A stretch of DNA of 6,003 nt from an uncultured Collinsella sp. (GTDB taxonomy: Bacteria > Actinomycetota > Coriobacteriia > Coriobacteriales > Coriobacteriaceae). Under the pieces are notes generated by a model. That model saw nothing but the letters and a program-made list of their open reading frames with translations. It was not told the DNA's origin and did not search any database. This document shows positions 5,996 through 6,003 of the stretch, one piece after another. The stretch is from NCBI GenBank assembly GCA_900554465.1, contig USHF01000095.1, positions 1 to 6,003 on the forward strand, given 5' to 3'. Made by a program: the position numbers and the translations under genes. Positions within the stretch are counted from its first letter, which is position 1, and every line of letters starts with the position of its first letter.

Positions 5996-6003
5996 CTCCT
6001 TAC
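5996..6003. other. i5 index following the adapter (artefact)
   Basis: The last eight bases, CTCCTTAC, follow directly after the Nextera adapter where the i5 index is expected. They are the reverse complement of GTAAGGAG, which I recall as Nextera index 505. This confirms a read-through library molecule. Confidence 0.85.

Overview
This 6-kb stretch looks like the end of a contig from a high-GC Gram-positive gut bacterium of the Coriobacteriia, most likely Collinsella or a close relative. That placement is inferred from protein style, alanine-rich GC-heavy coding, strong GGAGG ribosome binding sites and gene content; no 16S gene or other decisive marker is present. All four convincing genes lie on the minus strand, so transcription runs from high to low coordinates.

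Right end to left. Positions 5963-6003 are not biological: they are the Illumina Nextera Read 1 transposase adapter in reverse complement, followed by eight bases that read as an i5 index. Next comes a type I ABC exporter half-transporter (4016-5914), whose apparent 21-residue N-terminal extension is partly translated from the adapter. A 59-base imperfect palindrome with a T-run on the minus strand (3899-3962) follows and should terminate that gene. Then a lower-GC gene (2762-3799) encodes a protein resembling the actinobacterial AbiEi-antitoxin-like/DUF559 group, with a C-terminal Vsr/PD-(D/E)xK-type nuclease fold. A second copy of the palindrome (2662-2720) lies just past its stop, so the gene is bracketed by near-identical repeats.

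The left half is a two-gene molybdenum cofactor operon: moaA (1471-2526, GTG start) and a fused moaC-mobB gene (165-1466), separated by 4 bases. MoaA and the MoaC domain together convert GTP to cyclic pyranopterin monophosphate (cPMP). The MobB domain belongs to the last step, guanine dinucleotide attachment. A candidate promoter sits upstream of moaA. The ribosome binding site of the fusion gene is made of the two GGA codons for MoaA's C-terminal Gly-Gly.

Positions 1-164 hold no convincing gene but several nested inverted repeats, some of which could form mutually exclusive hairpins. I found no clear evidence of an entirely new system. The best leads are the repeat pair around the nuclease-like gene, that gene itself, the MoaC-MobB fusion and the structured left end.
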